A DNA stretch of 64,000 nt from positions 496,001 to 560,000 of the forward strand of contig NZ_PCPZ01000001.1 in the NCBI RefSeq assembly GCF_002979865.1, given 5' to 3'. Below the pieces are notes generated by a model. The model was not told the DNA's origin and did not search any database. It saw only the letters and a program-made list of their open reading frames with translations. The translations under genes and the position numbers were made by a program. Each line of letters starts with the position of its first letter. Position 1 is the stretch's first letter. Positions 50,937 through 60,684 of the stretch are shown here, in pieces. Source of the stretch: Arthrobacter sp. MYb214. GTDB taxonomy: Bacteria; Actinomycetota; Actinomycetes; Actinomycetales; Micrococcaceae.

Positions 50937-51428
50937 ATGGACAACAACCAAGCCGAAAACTTCCAACAACTAGTCCTGCGACTCAAAGCCGACAAGAGCT
51001 ACGACGCCATTGAGAAGCTCTCAGGGGGTGCGCCGACGAGTAGATCCCTACAAAAGCTCGTCACCAAAGGCTTCACTCGAATGCCGGATCCAGAGACCTT
51101 CCAGGGTCTTTCTCGCGCCCTCAATGTTTCACAAAGAGATCTCGTCTTAGCGGCAGCCAGAACCTTGGGCATCTATATTGAGGCCGAGAATCCAGCTGAT
51201 TTGACCTTGATCGGCGCGGGTCGATTGCCAAATGAGTCGCAAGAGCTTCTTCGCTCCACATCAAGAGAACTTCAGAGGTGGATGGAGCGAGAGCAGATCG
51301 CGAATTCAAAGACCGACGCGCCAGACCCGGCGGTGGATGCTGAAGTGCATGAACTTTTCCCAACCCGTCGAATGGCCGCGGACAAGGGTGAGCCTGGCTT
51401 GGATCCGGAGCAATTGCCGGAGTCGTAA
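50937..51428 (+). CDS. Phage repressor (immunity protein)
   Basis: A 163-residue protein starting MDNNQAENFQQLVLRLKADK. The N-terminal DNA-binding part contains YDAIEKLSGGAPTSRSLQKL and PDPETFQGLSRALNVSQRDL, an HTH-type block. The acidic C-terminal region (SKTDAPDPAVDAEVHELFPT) shows no S24 serine-protease signature. It is followed 53 nt later by an ImmA-like metalloprotease, so induction probably works by proteolysis of this repressor rather than by RecA-driven self-cleavage. Palindromic operators precede it. Confidence 0.8.
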   Translation: MDNNQAENFQQLVLRLKADKSYDAIEKLSGGAPTSRSLQKLVTKGFTRMPDPETFQGLSRALNVSQRDLVLAAARTLGIYIEAENPADLTLIGAGRLPNESQELLRSTSRELQRWMEREQIANSKTDAPDPAVDAEVHELFPTRRMAADKGEPGLDPEQLPES

Positions 51429-51481
51429 TTTCCGGAAGCTTGAACTCTAAAGTGTCGTAGTGTGCGTTTATCTTCGAAAGT

Positions 51482-51871
51482 ATGTTCGAAGAAGTTCTAT
51501 CACGCATACGACCGCGAATCATAGAAACCGACCTCCCCGGCAATCTTTGGGGAGCATACGACCTCGTCACCCACACCATCTTGTTGCGGCCCAGGCTGGC
51601 GCCCATCCAGCGGCGGTCCACGCTCTCTCATGAGACCGCGCACGCCCTCCTGCAACACGAGGGCTGCTCACCACGCCAAGAACGCGCTGCAGAGGAACTC
51701 AGCGCCTCCTGGCTAATACACCACGACCAGTTCACCCAAGCATCACTCGTCTACGGCACAGCAACAGCCCTAGCCAACGAACTCGACGTGCTCCCCCGAG
51801 ACATCCACGCATACATGCGCCTACTAAAGCGCACCCAAAAACAGGAGACATCATGGCGACCGGAAGAGTAA
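51482..51871 (+). CDS. ImmA/IrrE-like metalloprotease
   Basis: A 129-residue protein with the zinc motif LSHETAHALLQHEG (His50, Glu51, His54). A third ligand is likely in EEL of ERAAEELSAS. In ICEBs1 and related phages ImmA cuts the repressor to start excision. Here it sits between repressor and integrase, overlaps the integrase start by 19 nt, and would be co-expressed with both. It begins MFEEVLSRIRPRIIETDLPG. Confidence 0.85.
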   Translation: MFEEVLSRIRPRIIETDLPGNLWGAYDLVTHTILLRPRLAPIQRRSTLSHETAHALLQHEGCSPRQERAAEELSASWLIHHDQFTQASLVYGTATALANELDVLPRDIHAYMRLLKRTQKQETSWRPEE

Positions 51872-52947
51872 ACGACCTCTGGCACCGTAAAGACCGAACC
51901 CGAACTACCAGATACGGCAAGGGGAAGCGCTGGCAAGCTGTCTGGACCGACGGCACCGGCAAAGAAACCAAGCGCTCCTTCGACTACAAGGACGCCGCCC
52001 AGGCGTGGCTCGATAGCAAGACTACCGACCACACATTGAATCCTCACGGGCTCAAAGCAGACATGCTGTTCAAGGACTTCTGGGCTAAATGGCGCCAACA
52101 GCAAACACATCAGCGTCCCAGCTCGCTACGCATGATTGACTCCGCCGGCCGCCAAAGGATCCTGCCATCGTTCAACGAGAAGTACCTGACCGAAATCAAG
52201 CGTGAGGACGTTCAGGTAGTCATCAACGCCTGGACTGCGAGTGGGCTCGCCCCATCCACTGCCAGGCTCTACTACACGTACATGCGTCAGGTATTCAAGG
52301 AGGCCGTGTTCCAGCGGGTCATTCGGGAATCTCCGTGCGTGAAGATCAGCTTGCCGCAGGTGGAGAGCAAGAACTTTCAGTTCAGCAAAGAAACTCTAGA
52401 ACAGCTGATTTCGATTGTTCCAGAACCATACGCGACAGCCATGCGTGTTGGAGCTGCGACGGGATTGCGTCCCAGTGAGCTTTTCGGGCTCTCGAAACAG
52501 GACATTGATTTCCCGAACAGTGTCATCCGCATGACGCTTCAGGATTCGAGCCGTCGCACCGGTGAACTGGTGCGTGGCCCGCTCAAAACTAAGTCCTCAA
52601 GGCGGAGCGTTAGTTTCGGTCCAGTGATGCGGAATATCCTGCTGTCGCTCTGCAATGCTGCAGGGCCAGAAGGCCGGCTCTTCCACACGGCTGGCGTGGT
52701 GCAGGTCTGGAAGTACGAGGCAGTGTGGGTGAAAGCCCGCAAGAGCTTGCCGGAGATCGGCCCGGGGTGGCACCAGCTGCGCCACTACCATGCGAGTGTG
52801 TTGATCTCCCACGGCTTCTCGCCCGTGGCTGTGGCGGCTCGTCTGGGGCATAAGGACGCCAATGAAACATTGCGTACTTACGCGCATATGTGGGACAGTG
52901 ACGGGTCCGCGATGGCAGCTGTGGCAGATACAGTTGTGGCGGCCTAA
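51853..52947 (+). CDS. int: Tyrosine integrase
   Basis: A 364-residue recombinase. It has an N-terminal arm-binding domain (about 1-65), a core-binding domain (about 70-165) and a catalytic domain. Active residues are Arg206 in ATGLRPSELFGL, His307/Arg310 in WHQLRHYHAS, His333 in LGHKDANETL and Tyr343 in RTYAHMW. AGGAG precedes the ATG. It lies next to attR, with arm-type repeats in its 3' end and just after it. It would recombine the phage with the rpsD 3' end and, with an excisionase, reverse the step. Confidence 0.93.
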   Translation: MATGRVNDLWHRKDRTRTTRYGKGKRWQAVWTDGTGKETKRSFDYKDAAQAWLDSKTTDHTLNPHGLKADMLFKDFWAKWRQQQTHQRPSSLRMIDSAGRQRILPSFNEKYLTEIKREDVQVVINAWTASGLAPSTARLYYTYMRQVFKEAVFQRVIRESPCVKISLPQVESKNFQFSKETLEQLISIVPEPYATAMRVGAATGLRPSELFGLSKQDIDFPNSVIRMTLQDSSRRTGELVRGPLKTKSSRRSVSFGPVMRNILLSLCNAAGPEGRLFHTAGVVQVWKYEAVWVKARKSLPEIGPGWHQLRHYHASVLISHGFSPVAVAARLGHKDANETLRTYAHMWDSDGSAMAAVADTVVAA

Positions 52948-52977
52948 CTAGGTTAGACCGCCACAAAACCGCTACAG
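52934..52977. repeat. Integrase arm-type binding repeats, right arm
   Basis: Inverted TTGTGGCGG at 52934-52942, direct CCGCCACAA at 52958-52966 and a variant CCGCTACAG at 52969-52977, 37-80 bp inside the attR core. They match the left-arm repeats near 6457. Confidence 0.6.
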
Positions 52978-52983
52978 CTAAGC

Positions 52984-53009
52984 TGATTCCCTTTGTTTAT
53001 AAGGGATCA
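52984..53009. terminator. Bidirectional hairpin between int and rpsD
   Basis: TGATTCCCTT and AAGGGATCA pair around a T-rich 7-nt loop with one bulge. It lies between the converging integrase and rpsD genes, directly beside the attR core. It may replace the displaced rpsD terminator in the lysogen. Confidence 0.6.
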
Positions 53010-53013
53010 GGTA

Positions 53014-53027
53014 TTAGCGTGCGTAGT
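53014..53027. other. attR core (14-bp direct repeat)
   Basis: TTAGCGTGCGTAGT, the stop and last four codons of rpsD. The same 14 bp at 6304-6317 mark attL. Confidence 0.85.
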
Positions 53028-53637
53028 ACTCGACCACGAGGTTCTCTTCGCAGGTCACTGGGATTTCGGTGCGCTCTGGGGTGCGCACGAAGGTAGCCTG
53101 GAGGGCTTCCAGCTTTACGTCCAGGTAAGCAGGAGCGGCTGGCAGCACCTTCGAGTGCTCACCTGCTGCAGCCATCTGGAATGGAACCATCTTCTCGCTC
53201 TTCTCGTGTACGTGGATCAGCTGACCCGGCTGTACCTTGAAGGACGGACGGTCTACACGCTGGCCGTTGACCAGGATGTGGCGGTGAACAACCATCTGGC
53301 GGGCCTGCTGGATGGTGCGGGCGAAGCCTGCACGCAGAACCAGGGCATCCAGACGGGACTCGAGCAGAGCCAGCAGGTTACCGCCGGTTTCGCCGCCGAG
53401 GCGCTTAGCTTCCTTGAAGGCGCTCAGCATCTGAGCTTCGCGGATGCCGTACTGGGCACGCAAACGCTGCTTTTCGCGCAGACGTACTGCGTAGTCGCTG
53501 TCCTGCTTCTTACGGGCGCGGCCGTGCTGGCCTGGACCGTATGGACGGCGCTCCATGTACTTTTCAGCTTTTGGAGTCAATGCAAGGCCGAGCGCACGCG
53601 AAAGGCGTACGGTGCGGCGGGCACGGGCGTTAGCCAT
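53014..53637 (-). CDS. rpsD: 30S ribosomal protein S4
   Basis: A 207-residue primary 16S rRNA-binding protein (MANARARRTVRLSRALGLAL). The S4 RNA-binding domain is ARQMVVHRHILVNGQRVDRP. It ends VEYYAR, and these last codons lie within the prophage attachment core, so the reading frame is kept. The ribosome site is AAAGGGAC. Its 3' flank is now phage DNA with a new hairpin, so the mRNA 3' end differs between lysogen and uninfected cells. The 187-bp leader up to rarA may hold promoter and control sites. Confidence 0.96.
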   Translation of the reverse strand: MANARARRTVRLSRALGLALTPKAEKYMERRPYGPGQHGRARKKQDSDYAVRLREKQRLRAQYGIREAQMLSAFKEAKRLGGETGGNLLALLESRLDALVLRAGFARTIQQARQMVVHRHILVNGQRVDRPSFKVQPGQLIHVHEKSEKMVPFQMAAAGEHSKVLPAAPAYLDVKLEALQATFVRTPERTEIPVTCEENLVVEYYAR

Positions 53638-53824
53638 AATGTGTCCCTTTCGATTAGCGACGGTATCTACTGGCCTCCAGGTGGGAGAGTGTGTGGGCGT
53701 CGCGTCCCTGCTTCACTTCAACCCTGCCTCCACGCTCGATGACTCGAATGCGGGACAAGGCTTGCCAGCCAAAGATCAAGTTTACACGAAACGGCAGCAG
53801 CTTTCGCTGAGGCTTAGCGCACAA

Positions 53825-55231
53825 TCAGCGCTTGCCCTTGGAGCGCTGCGGATCCTTGCCCCGGATGATTTCACGCAAACGGGACAGGCGGGACCCTATG
53901 GTTTTTTCCGCACCGTTATTGGTCGGCGTGTAGTAGTCGGTGCCCACCAGATCATCGGGCAGGTACTGCTGGGTTGCGATGGAGTGCGGAGCATCATGGG
54001 CGTAGATGTAGCCCACGCCATGGCCCAGCTGCTTGGCGCCGGGATAGTGCGCGTCACGCAGGTGGTCGGGAACCAGCGAACCCTTGCCTTCGGATACGTC
54101 GGCCAGGGCGGCGTTGATCGCATTGTATGAAGCGTTGGACTTCGGGGCCGTAGCCAGATGAACCGTTGCCTGCCCGAGCATGATCCGTGCTTCCGGCATG
54201 CCGGTGAGCTGCACCGATTGAGCGGCTGCTACGGCAACGGGAAGTGCGGTGGGATCGGCCATGCCGATATCCTCCGAGGCCGAGATCATCAGGCGGCGGG
54301 CAATGAAGCGGGGGTCCTCCCCCGCAGAGAGCATGCGCGCCAGGTAATGCAGGGCCGCGTCCACATCAGAGCCACGAATGGACTTGATGAACGCGGAGAT
54401 GATGTCGTAGTGCTGGTCGCCATCCTTGTCGTAGCGCTGGACCGCCTGGTCCATGGCCAGCTGCACATGGTCGTCCGTAATCAGCACCGGCGGATCGATG
54501 CCGGCGCCCGCGGCGTTCCAAGCCACCGCGCCGGCTGCTTCCAGCACGGTCAGCGAGCGTCGGGCATCGCCCTGGGCCAGGCGGACAATGGCGTCGCGCT
54601 GCTCCTCCTTGAGGAGCACCTGGCCGTCGAAACCCCGCTCGTCGGCCACAGCGCGCTCGAGCAAGGTGGACAGGTCGCCGTCGGTCAGCGGACGCAAGGT
54701 CAGCAGCAAAGAGCGCGAAAGCAGCGGCGAGATCACCGAGAAGGAGGGATTCTCCGTCGTCGCAGCTACCAGGACGACGACACGGTTTTCCACGCCGGGC
54801 AGCAGTGCGTCCTGCTGGGCCTTGTTGAAGCGGTGGATCTCGTCGAGGAAGAGCACGGTGGTAATCCCGCGCAGATCGCGGTCATCCTTGGCCTGTTCGA
54901 TGACTCGCCGGACATCTTTGACACCGGCGGTGATGGCCGAAAGTTCCACGAATTTACGGTCGGTGGCGCGGGCGATCACGTGCGCGATGGTGGTTTTGCC
55001 AATTCCCGGAGGGCCATAGAGGATCACACTGGCAGGTCCAGCCAACCCGGTTTCAGGGTTTTCGGCCAGCTGTCGCAAGGGTGAACCCGGGCCTAGCAGG
55101 TGTTGTTGGCCGACGAGCTCATCCAAGGTCTTCGGGCGCATGCGCACCGCCAGTGGCGGACGGGGCCGGTTGACTTGGGGCTCACGCGCATCGCGTGGCT
55201 CATCGGACAGGGAATCGAACAAATCGCTCAC
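53825..55231 (-). CDS. rarA: Replication-associated recombination protein A (RarA/MgsA)
   Basis: A 468-residue clamp-loader-like AAA+ ATPase that acts at stalled replication forks. Walker A is GPPGIGKTT (about 71-79), Walker B is [16 protein letters not shown], sensor 1 lies in [11 protein letters not shown], and the C-terminal tetramerisation domain carries [19 protein letters not shown]. The GTG start gives [13 protein letters not shown] 9-nt stretch of the C-terminal tail (RSKGKR) is basic. The gene is upstream of rpsD in the same direction and divergent from dtd. Confidence 0.94.
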   Translation of the reverse strand: MSDLFDSLSDEPRDAREPQVNRPRPPLAVRMRPKTLDELVGQQHLLGPGSPLRQLAENPETGLAGPASVILYGPPGIGKTTIAHVIARATDRKFVELSAITAGVKDVRRVIEQAKDDRDLRGITTVLFLDEIHRFNKAQQDALLPGVENRVVVLVAATTENPSFSVISPLLSRSLLLTLRPLTDGDLSTLLERAVADERGFDGQVLLKEEQRDAIVRLAQGDARRSLTVLEAAGAVAWNAAGAGIDPPVLITDDHVQLAMDQAVQRYDKDGDQHYDIISAFIKSIRGSDVDAALHYLARMLSAGEDPRFIARRLMISASEDIGMADPTALPVAVAAAQSVQLTGMPEARIMLGQATVHLATAPKSNASYNAINAALADVSEGKGSLVPDHLRDAHYPGAKQLGHGVGYIYAHDAPHSIATQQYLPDDLVGTDYYTPTNNGAEKTIGSRLSRLREIIRGKDPQRSKGKR

Positions 55232-55286
55232 CCCCTAAGCCTACCGATATTCTGGAAGCCCCACCGTCTTTTGAAAGGTCCGCCAT

Positions 55287-55724
55287 ATGCGCGCTGTCGT
55301 CCAGGTCGCTTCCACCGCCCATGTTGAGGTTGAAGGGCAGATTACCGGCCAGCTCGACTCCCCCGGTTTGGTGATCCTACTTGGGGTGACCCATGAGGAT
55401 GATCAGGCGATCGCACGCAAGGTGGCCGAAAAGATCTGGCAGCTGCGGATCATGGAGGATGAAACCTCCGCAGCCGGGGTGAATGCACCACTGCTAGTGA
55501 TCAGCCAGTTCACCCTGTACGGTTCGGTGCGCAAGGGCCGCCGCCCATCCTGGTCCAATGCGGCGCCCGGTCCTATCAGCGAACCGTTGTACGACTACTT
55601 CGTGGAGCACCTGCGCGAATTGGGTGCGAGCGTTCAGACCGGTGTATTTGGCGCGATGATGAATGTCTCGCTAACGAATACCGGACCGTTCACGATGATC
55701 GTAGACTCGGCAGACCTCCCCTAG
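55287..55724 (+). CDS. dtd: D-aminoacyl-tRNA deacylase
   Basis: A 145-residue proofreading enzyme that removes D-amino acids from tRNA. Signature blocks are SQFTLYGSVRKGRRPSW and TGVFGAMMNVSLTNTGPFT, the latter with the cis-Pro pocket. The start MRAVVQVASTAHVEV is usual. It diverges from rarA with 55 bp between starts, and its stop overlaps the padR stop by 4 nt. Confidence 0.95.
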   Translation: MRAVVQVASTAHVEVEGQITGQLDSPGLVILLGVTHEDDQAIARKVAEKIWQLRIMEDETSAAGVNAPLLVISQFTLYGSVRKGRRPSWSNAAPGPISEPLYDYFVEHLRELGASVQTGVFGAMMNVSLTNTGPFTMIVDSADLP

Positions 55725-56050
55725 CGGCCGGTGCTCTGTACCAGTTGGGTCAGTTGGTCGAAGCTGGCTCGTTGCTCGGCTAGTTCCACTCGTCCGGTGG
55801 CGGAGAGTTCGTAGACCTTTCGCCCCGGGCCACCTTGGCCTTCTTCCCAGCGGGTTTCAACAAAACCCGAGGCCTCGAGTTTGGCCAATGCGGGGTAGAG
55901 CGTGGCTCCCTTGATCGGCCCGAAACCGCGTTCCTGCAGGGATTTCGCCAGTGCATAACCGTGGGCCTGGCCAGCCGAGAGTTCGGCGAGTAAGAGCATC
56001 GGCAACATGGCGCGTTGCCAGCTACCCGGAAAGCCTTCGGGCTTAGTCAT
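55721..56050 (-). CDS. PadR-family transcriptional regulator
   Basis: A 109-residue winged-helix regulator (AMLPMLLLAELSAGQAHGYAL, GFGPIKGATLYPALAKLEASG, GPGRKVYELSATGR). All three PadR core blocks are intact. The ATG at 56050 overlaps the stop of the upstream membrane gene by 8 nt (ATGACTAA), so both are one operon. PadR-membrane pairs often respond to envelope stress. An inverted repeat of PadR type lies upstream of the pair. Confidence 0.9.
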   Translation of the reverse strand: MTKPEGFPGSWQRAMLPMLLLAELSAGQAHGYALAKSLQERGFGPIKGATLYPALAKLEASGFVETRWEEGQGGPGRKVYELSATGRVELAEQRASFDQLTQLVQSTGR

Positions 56051-57176
56051 CGTCGCGCTCCTGCAGTGCCCGGGCATTGGCTGCTCGTTCCTTGAGCTTC
56101 TCTTGGACGTAGGCCTTGCGGTCAGCCGGACGCAGCTCGTAAACGCTCACCGCGGCAAACACCAGCACTGCGACCCCAAAGAAAATATCCCCGCCATTTC
56201 GCGCTGGATCCATCAGGCCAGCGACCGCGCCGACCGCGAATAAAGCGACTACGGTCAAGGTGGCCATGCGGCGTAGAAGCCAACGACGCTTGAGCGCCTT
56301 TTCGGTGTTCACTGCCAGCCCAATCACGAATTCATTGGGCGTTCCGAATTCAAGGTTTGGGTCAGCTTTTTCGCCTCGGGTCGCCGCATCATCGAGATGT
56401 TCTCGCGCAGTACTCAGCGACTCATTGGCTTCCTTGTGACTCATGCCGTAGCGTCCGCGCAGCAGTCTGGTGGTTTCCGCGAACCACTCGTCGGTGCCGA
56501 GAAGGATTTGTTGCCCGCCAGCGGCTTTCTGCGCTTTATAGGCAGGCATCAGATAGAAGCAAGCAACCACCAGCCCTGCGCCAAGAATTGGAGCTAACCA
56601 ATTTGGCAGGGGCAGCAGATTATTGCTTCCTCCTATCTGCACGATTAGAGCGGCAGCTCCAACCGACACGAGGATACCTACCGGTCCCAGTATCCAGGAC
56701 AGGCCGAATTTCCCCTTCAATCGGTTAAACCACCACAGGTATCCCGATAGTGCGATCCCTGCCCCGGCAGTTAGAGCAGAAAGCTGCCAGTAGTGCCACG
56801 AACTCGAGGTCCACCCATCGCGGAACCCGATCCAGATTCCAAATCCAGTGCACAGCAGGCCAACAAGCATCCCAACAACCGCCAATAGCGCAGTACTTGA
56901 TTCGACGGGAAGTTCCGCGTCCGCGCGCTGCTCTGGCGTCAATAGACATTGAGCCCGCGTCGCACCATATTCGCCCGAATGGCCAAAGAGTTCCTCGGCC
57001 CGCTGCCCGCTATCGCGAACCATGCTCAGGGTGCGGTCCAGTTCGAGCGCCACCTGCGCATTGGTGAGGTCGTTCCACACCATTGAAGCGAAAAAGGTTT
57101 TAGCCCATTCCTGGTCCGCTTCTGGGTAACGTTCGATGATATCGTGTGGTTCTTCTGCTGGCACGTATCGCTCCAA
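56043..57176 (-). CDS. PadR-linked multi-pass membrane protein
   Basis: A 377-residue protein. A soluble start (about 1-90) is followed by four membrane helices (about 95-120, 130-150, 162-180, 190-210), and two more lie near 305-345 (LTVVALFAVGAVAGLMDP, IFFGVAVLVFAAVSVYEL). It ends in a basic-acidic helix. Its neighbour padR overlaps it by 8 nt. Its layout resembles DUF1700/DUF1129-type proteins that pair with PadR regulators. Ligand or function is unknown. Confidence 0.78.
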   Translation of the reverse strand: MERYVPAEEPHDIIERYPEADQEWAKTFFASMVWNDLTNAQVALELDRTLSMVRDSGQRAEELFGHSGEYGATRAQCLLTPEQRADAELPVESSTALLAVVGMLVGLLCTGFGIWIGFRDGWTSSSWHYWQLSALTAGAGIALSGYLWWFNRLKGKFGLSWILGPVGILVSVGAAALIVQIGGSNNLLPLPNWLAPILGAGLVVACFYLMPAYKAQKAAGGQQILLGTDEWFAETTRLLRGRYGMSHKEANESLSTAREHLDDAATRGEKADPNLEFGTPNEFVIGLAVNTEKALKRRWLLRRMATLTVVALFAVGAVAGLMDPARNGGDIFFGVAVLVFAAVSVYELRPADRKAYVQEKLKERAANARALQERDDD

Positions 57177-57222
57177 AGTGGTCGTGAGAACTGGTTCTGC
57201 AAACTAAGTCAAAAACAAACCT

Positions 57223-57237
57223 AGTATTAAAAATACT
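57223..57237. promoter_or_regulatory. Putative PadR operator
   Basis: Perfect inverted repeat AGTATT-AAA-AATACT, 46 bp before the start of the membrane protein-padR operon in an AT-rich stretch. PadR regulators bind ATAC/GTAT-type repeats, so autoregulation is likely. Confidence 0.6.
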
Positions 57238-57276
57238 CATAGTCCACCAAAAGAGCTAATTCCAGGTTAAAAAGAA

Positions 57277-57310
57277 GCCGGATGGAACGCATTCAAGCGT
57301 TCCATCCGGC
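57277..57310 (-). terminator. Terminator of aspS
   Basis: Perfect 14-bp stem (GCCGGATGGAACGC and its complement) with a 6-nt loop, followed on the minus strand by TTCTTTTTAA. It lies 20 bp after the aspS stop. Confidence 0.93.
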
Positions 57311-57329
57311 GTTACGAAGCTGCGTGAAC

Positions 57330-59129
<1,800 letters not shown>

Positions 59130-59218
59130 TACGATCCTTTCGGTCGGTTGGGAAAGTTTCTTCCCATGAAGTTTAGTGCACCGTGATTGGTGCGCGGGCG
59201 GGCGATGGAGCCCGAGAA

Positions 59219-60541
59219 CTAGCTGATGGCGATCTTCAGGTCCGCTTCGGCCGGCATCCAGGTGGACGGATCCGCGGCGACCTGCTCGCCGGAACGGATG
59301 TCCTTGACCTCGTGGGCGCCATCGGCATGGGTGAACCAGACGAACGGAATCCCGCGTCGATCAGCGAATTTGATCTGCTTGCCGAACTTCTCCGCGCTGG
59401 CTGCTACCTCGCAGGCGATGCCGCGCTCGCGCAGCTGCGAGGCTACATCCTGCGCTTCGTGCCAGGACTCGTCGTTGGCCAAGGTGACATATACCACCGA
59501 AGGCACCGAACGGCTTGCGGACACGGACTCTTCTGCAAGGATGCGCGAGACCAGGCGGGTGACGCCGATGGACAAGCCCACACCCGGGTAGTTCTTCTTG
59601 CCCTTGGAAGCCAGCGATTCGTAGCGCCCGCCCGAGCAGATCGAACCCAGGGATTCGTGGCCCACCAGCACGGTTTCGTACACGGTGCCGGTGTAGTAGT
59701 CCAGCCCGCGGGCGATGGACAAATCGGCCATGACCTTGCCCGGTGCGCGCTTGGATGCGGCATCGATGACCTGCGAGAGCTCATCCAAGCCGGTATCCAG
59801 CAGTTCGTGGCTGACGCCCAGTGCGCGGACCTGCTCCACGAAGGACGTGTCCATGGTGCGGATCTTGGCCAGGGCCAGGGCGGCGGCGGCCTGCTGCGCG
59901 GTGGCGCCGACTTCTTCGACCAGGATCTTGGCGACGGCATCATCGCCGATCTTTTCCAGCTTGTCGATGGCGCGCAGGACTGCATCCGGATCTTCCAGGC
60001 CCAGGCCGCGGTAGAAGCCCTCGGCCAGCTTGCGGTTATTCACCCGCAGGCGGAAATCACCGATCGGCAGGGCGGAGAGCGCGTCGGCAATGGTCAGCGC
60101 CAGCTCCACGTCGTAGCTGAAGGGCAAGGTGCCATCGCCCACGACATCGATGTCGGCCTGGGTGAATTCGCGGAAGCGGCCATCCTGCGGGCGTTCGCCA
60201 CGCCAGACCTTCTGCATCTGGTAGCGGCGGAAGGGGAAGGCCAGGTGGCCTGCGTTCTCCACCACGTAGCGTGCGAAAGGCACGGTGAGGTCGAAGTGCA
60301 GGGCCAACGCGTTGGGATCGTTCTTCTCATCCTCCGCGGCCAGCCGTGACAGTCCGTAGACTTCCTTGTCGATTTCGCCCTTGCGCAGAAGTTGCGCTCG
60401 GGTTTCCACCGCACGGGTCTCGATGTTGGCGAATCCATGCAGTTCGAAGACGTGGCGCAAGGTATCGAGCACATGCTGTTCAACTGCCCGTTCGGCGGGA
60501 AGCCATTCCGGGAAACCTGATAGTGAGGCCTTGCGTGCCAT
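59219..60541 (-). CDS. hisS: Histidyl-tRNA synthetase
   Basis: A 440-residue class II synthetase ([20 protein letters not shown]). Motif 2 is [20 protein letters not shown], the histidine-specific block is [13 protein letters not shown], and motif 3 lies in GGRYESL with [11 protein letters not shown]. The C-terminal anticodon domain is intact. hisS-aspS order is common in actinobacteria. Its start faces the divergent DUF349 gene. Confidence 0.95.
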   Translation of the reverse strand: MARKASLSGFPEWLPAERAVEQHVLDTLRHVFELHGFANIETRAVETRAQLLRKGEIDKEVYGLSRLAAEDEKNDPNALALHFDLTVPFARYVVENAGHLAFPFRRYQMQKVWRGERPQDGRFREFTQADIDVVGDGTLPFSYDVELALTIADALSALPIGDFRLRVNNRKLAEGFYRGLGLEDPDAVLRAIDKLEKIGDDAVAKILVEEVGATAQQAAAALALAKIRTMDTSFVEQVRALGVSHELLDTGLDELSQVIDAASKRAPGKVMADLSIARGLDYYTGTVYETVLVGHESLGSICSGGRYESLASKGKKNYPGVGLSIGVTRLVSRILAEESVSASRSVPSVVYVTLANDESWHEAQDVASQLRERGIACEVAASAEKFGKQIKFADRRGIPFVWFTHADGAHEVKDIRSGEQVAADPSTWMPAEADLKIAIS

Positions 60542-60614
60542 GAAACTCCTTAGTGCAAATTGGGCTACCTACCCATCTTATAGCCCGAAACCCGAGAAAC
60601 CTGTGCACGTCGGC

Positions 60615-60644
60615 TTACTAAGAAGCGGAGGTCACAGGTAGAGT
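60615..60644 (+). promoter_or_regulatory. Putative promoter of the DUF349 gene
   Basis: TTACTA and TAGAGT separated by 18 bp, 40 bp before the GTG start. Confidence 0.4.
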
Positions 60645-60684
60645 TGGCTAAAGCAAGTGCTCGTAAAGTGAAAGAGTTTCAGCG

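Larger units (their letters stand above)
6304..53027. mobile_element. Integrated siphovirus-type prophage, about 46.7 kb, in rpsD
   Basis: Bounded by a 14-bp direct repeat, TTAGCGTGCGTAGT, at 6304-6317 and 53014-53027. Inside are, in order from attR: integrase, repressor, recombination and replication genes, terminase, portal, capsid, tail, endolysin and holin. No frameshifted structural gene was seen, so the element may be able to excise. Most genes are on the minus strand. The plus-strand genes are the lysogeny cassette and scattered single cargo genes. Flanking genes rpsD and DUF948 are chromosomal. Confidence 0.93.

Noticed and set aside
53638-53824. rpsD promoter in the leader (TAAACT at 53779-53784 on the minus strand)
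   Set aside because: The -10 is plausible but no acceptable -35 is at the right distance, so it is not listed as a feature.
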